Assembly (NCBI GenBank): GCA_947167535.1
Contig: CAMVIL010000099.1
Location: forward strand, 1 to 5,872
Length of the DNA: 5,872 nucleotides
From: an uncultured Ruminococcus sp.
Lineage (GTDB): Bacteria > Bacillota > Clostridia > Oscillospirales > Ruminococcaceae
Reading direction: 5' to 3'
Of the stretch, positions 4,418 to 5,872 are shown in pieces. Position 1 is the stretch's first letter. Every line of letters starts with the position of its first letter. Made by a program: the position numbers and the translations under genes. The notes beneath the pieces are model-generated. The model did no database searches and was not told the origin of the DNA. It worked only from the letters and a program-made list of their open reading frames with translations.

Positions 4418-5872
4418 TTACTGAGCCGTTATCCTGCCTTCGGGAGAGATGGTCAGCTTTCCGCGTGAGGCGGCGAGGTCTATGCCTTCGCCCAGCGTAG
4501 GTTCTGCGGCTGAGGTCAGGCGGGGATAGCCGAACAGCCTTGACATCTCGCGCATGAGATCGGCACGCTCCATCGAGACCTGATCGTTGATTATGAGCGC
4601 GGCGGCATTGGCGAGCTCTTCCGGCGGGATCTCTGCAAGGGGACGCTTGAAGTCCTGATCGGGGTCGGGAACGCGGCAGCCGTCATAGCTTTCGGGCGAC
4701 TGTCCGACGATCCAGATGAATCGCTCACCGCTCTGCGATGTCGTTTCGCTGTAACTGAGGTTGCCCATGGCGGCGATGATGGTGTTCTCGGCCTTGGGTG
4801 TCGAGCGTGAGAGTCCCCACGCCGTCACGATGCGCTTCTTGATGCTTGAGAATGCGACTGGCGACTCCGCTTCAAGGATCCAGCTGACGTTTTCGCTGAT
4901 CTTGTCGAGGGTGCCGGAGAGGTAGAAGTCTTTTGAGGTGCCCTGCTCCGCGACGTTCCATCGCGCGTATTTCTCGCATCTTTCGGCGAGGGGCGACGGT
5001 GCGTCCTCGTATTCAAACTCTATCGGCGCGGCGGCAGCCTTGACAGGCTCGGGCGCTTCGGGCGGGTTGCGGTATTCGTTCAGCGCCTGCTCTGCGGCGG
5101 CGGTGATCTTGCTTATCACAGTCTCGCGGTCATTCATCCAGTCGAGGATGTTCACGTTCACAAGCTTCCAGCCCAGCCCTCTGAGCACCGACGGCTGACC
5201 GATGTATCTGTCACGCGCCGAGGACTCGCTGAGCAGCGCCTTGCCTCCGCAGTTGATACCCAGCAGATATCTGTCGGGGGCGTCGGGATTGACGATGGCT
5301 GCGTCCACGCGATAACCTGAGCAGCCGACGCAAAGGTCGGTATTGTACCCGCGCTGCCTGAGGATATCTGCCACAGCGGCGGCGAATCCGTCGCTCTGAG
5401 TTCTGACTGAACCTGCGCTGACAGCCAGCGCCTGCTTGCCCTTGGCGGCGAATTCGAGGAAGGCTTTCAGCTCGGCGACGCCGTCGGAGCTTGTTCTCGA
5501 AAGGTCGATCTGCTCGGGTCGCAGAGTGGAGAACACCTTCATTTCCTTGCGGGCACGGGACACGGCGACGTTAAGTCTGCGCCAGCCGCCGTCGCGGTTG
5601 ATGGGACCGAAGTTCATCGAGACCTTGCCGTCCTTGTCGGGACCGTAGCCGATGCTGAACAGAATGACATCGCGCTCGTCGCCCTGTACGTTCTCGAGGT
5701 TCTTGATGATGATGGGCTCGTACATATCGTTAGCGGCGGCCTCAAGCTGCGGGTCGGCGATGAACGCCTCGCTGAGCAGGTCGTCGATCAGGTTTTGCTG
5801 CACGATGCTGAATGTGACAACGCCGATGCTGTCGCGGCAGAGGCTCTCGTCCCGCAGGCGGCGGCATATCTC
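4418..5872 (-). CDS. SF1 helicase with MTES_1575/Vsr-like nuclease and DUF3320-type C-terminus (N-terminal part outside window)
   Basis: The frame is open from the right edge to TAA (4418-4420), giving 484 residues of the C-terminal end. Numbered from the edge, it begins in helicase domain 2A. SIGVVTFS-V-QQ (15-26) is motif IV-like, QGDERDVILFSIG (about 63-75) is motif V, and WRRLNVAVSRAR (about 97-108) is motif VI with the ATP-contacting arginines. A Vsr/PD-(D/E)XK-type domain (about 161-245) follows, with YRVDAAIV, SARDR and GLGWKLV-DW landmarks. Last is a region resembling DUF3320 (about 290-484), with the AWGLSR and LFGYPR repeats. In this family an N-terminal DUF4011-type domain and helicase 1A/1B normally precede, giving proteins of well over 1,000 residues. 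Members act on DNA or RNA, and some have been proposed as phage-defence proteins. The nuclease core appears altered: GIECDG is GINCGG (205-210). GTG 5803 is not the true start, because conserved sequence continues upstream. Family confidence is high; role is unknown. Confidence 0.87.
   Translation of the reverse strand, partial: EICRRLRDESLCRDSIGVVTFSIVQQNLIDDLLSEAFIADPQLEAAANDMYEPIIIKNLENVQGDERDVILFSIGYGPDKDGKVSMNFGPINRDGGWRRLNVAVSRARKEMKVFSTLRPEQIDLSRTSSDGVAELKAFLEFAAKGKQALAVSAGSVRTQSDGFAAAVADILRQRGYNTDLCVGCSGYRVDAAIVNPDAPDRYLLGINCGGKALLSESSARDRYIGQPSVLRGLGWKLVNVNILDWMNDRETVISKITAAAEQALNEYRNPPEAPEPVKAAAAPIEFEYEDAPSPLAERCEKYARWNVAEQGTSKDFYLSGTLDKISENVSWILEAESPVAFSSIKKRIVTAWGLSRSTPKAENTIIAAMGNLSYSETTSQSGERFIWIVGQSPESYDGCRVPDPDQDFKRPLAEIPPEELANAAALIINDQVSMERADLMREMSRLFGYPRLTSAAEPTLGEGIDLAASRGKLTISPEGRITAQ

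Noticed and set aside
5801..5803. GTG as the start of the helicase protein
   Set aside because: The frame stays open to the right edge and reads SIGVVTFS just upstream, part of a conserved helicase motif, so the protein is truncated by the window.
1..5872. CRISPR array, insertion sequence, tRNA or attachment site
   Set aside because: I saw no regularly spaced repeats, transposase motifs, flanking target duplications or tRNA-like folds in the window.

Overview
The window looks like the chromosome of a Gram-positive gut Firmicute, most likely Ruminococcus or a close Oscillospiraceae relative. This rests on three things: the sequence style (GGAGG-type ribosome sites, near-consensus sigma-A promoters), a sortase with a Gram-positive surface protein, and the general look of the proteins. 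It is inference, not a database match.

Layout. (1) 1-432, minus: the N-terminal 144 codons of a lipoprotein that runs off the left edge. (2) 433-626: a divergent intergenic region with one good promoter facing each way. (3) 627-1451, plus: a DraG/ADP-ribosylglycohydrolase-fold protein in which the usual metal-binding aspartates are replaced, so probably a pseudoenzyme. (4) 1476-1818, plus: the RNase P RNA gene rnpB, driven by a perfect TTGACA-17-TATAAT promoter whose -35 box lies inside the end of the preceding gene. A long-looped hairpin with a T-run follows. (5) 1923-4345, plus: a compact three-gene operon with its own extended -10 promoter. It encodes a small secreted, C-terminally membrane-anchored protein, a sortase, and a four-helix membrane protein of no family I recognise. 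The last two genes overlap by 4 nt (GTGA). (6) 4355-4389: a strong terminator hairpin between convergent genes. (7) 4418-5872, minus: the C-terminal 484 codons of a large SF1 helicase with an MTES_1575/Vsr-like nuclease domain and a DUF3320-like tail. Its N-terminal part lies beyond the right edge.

How the genes may work together. The three-gene operon is the most interesting unit. The first gene ends in everything a cell-wall sorting signal needs (short motif, hydrophobic span, basic tail), but LPXTG is replaced by something like VAPSG. The sortase immediately downstream is its obvious candidate enzyme, and the third gene could be a dedicated membrane partner. Two other proteins (the DraG-like protein and the nuclease domain of the helicase) keep their fold signatures but have lost residues normally tied to catalysis. 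rnpB is a housekeeping gene and is the firmest call in the window.
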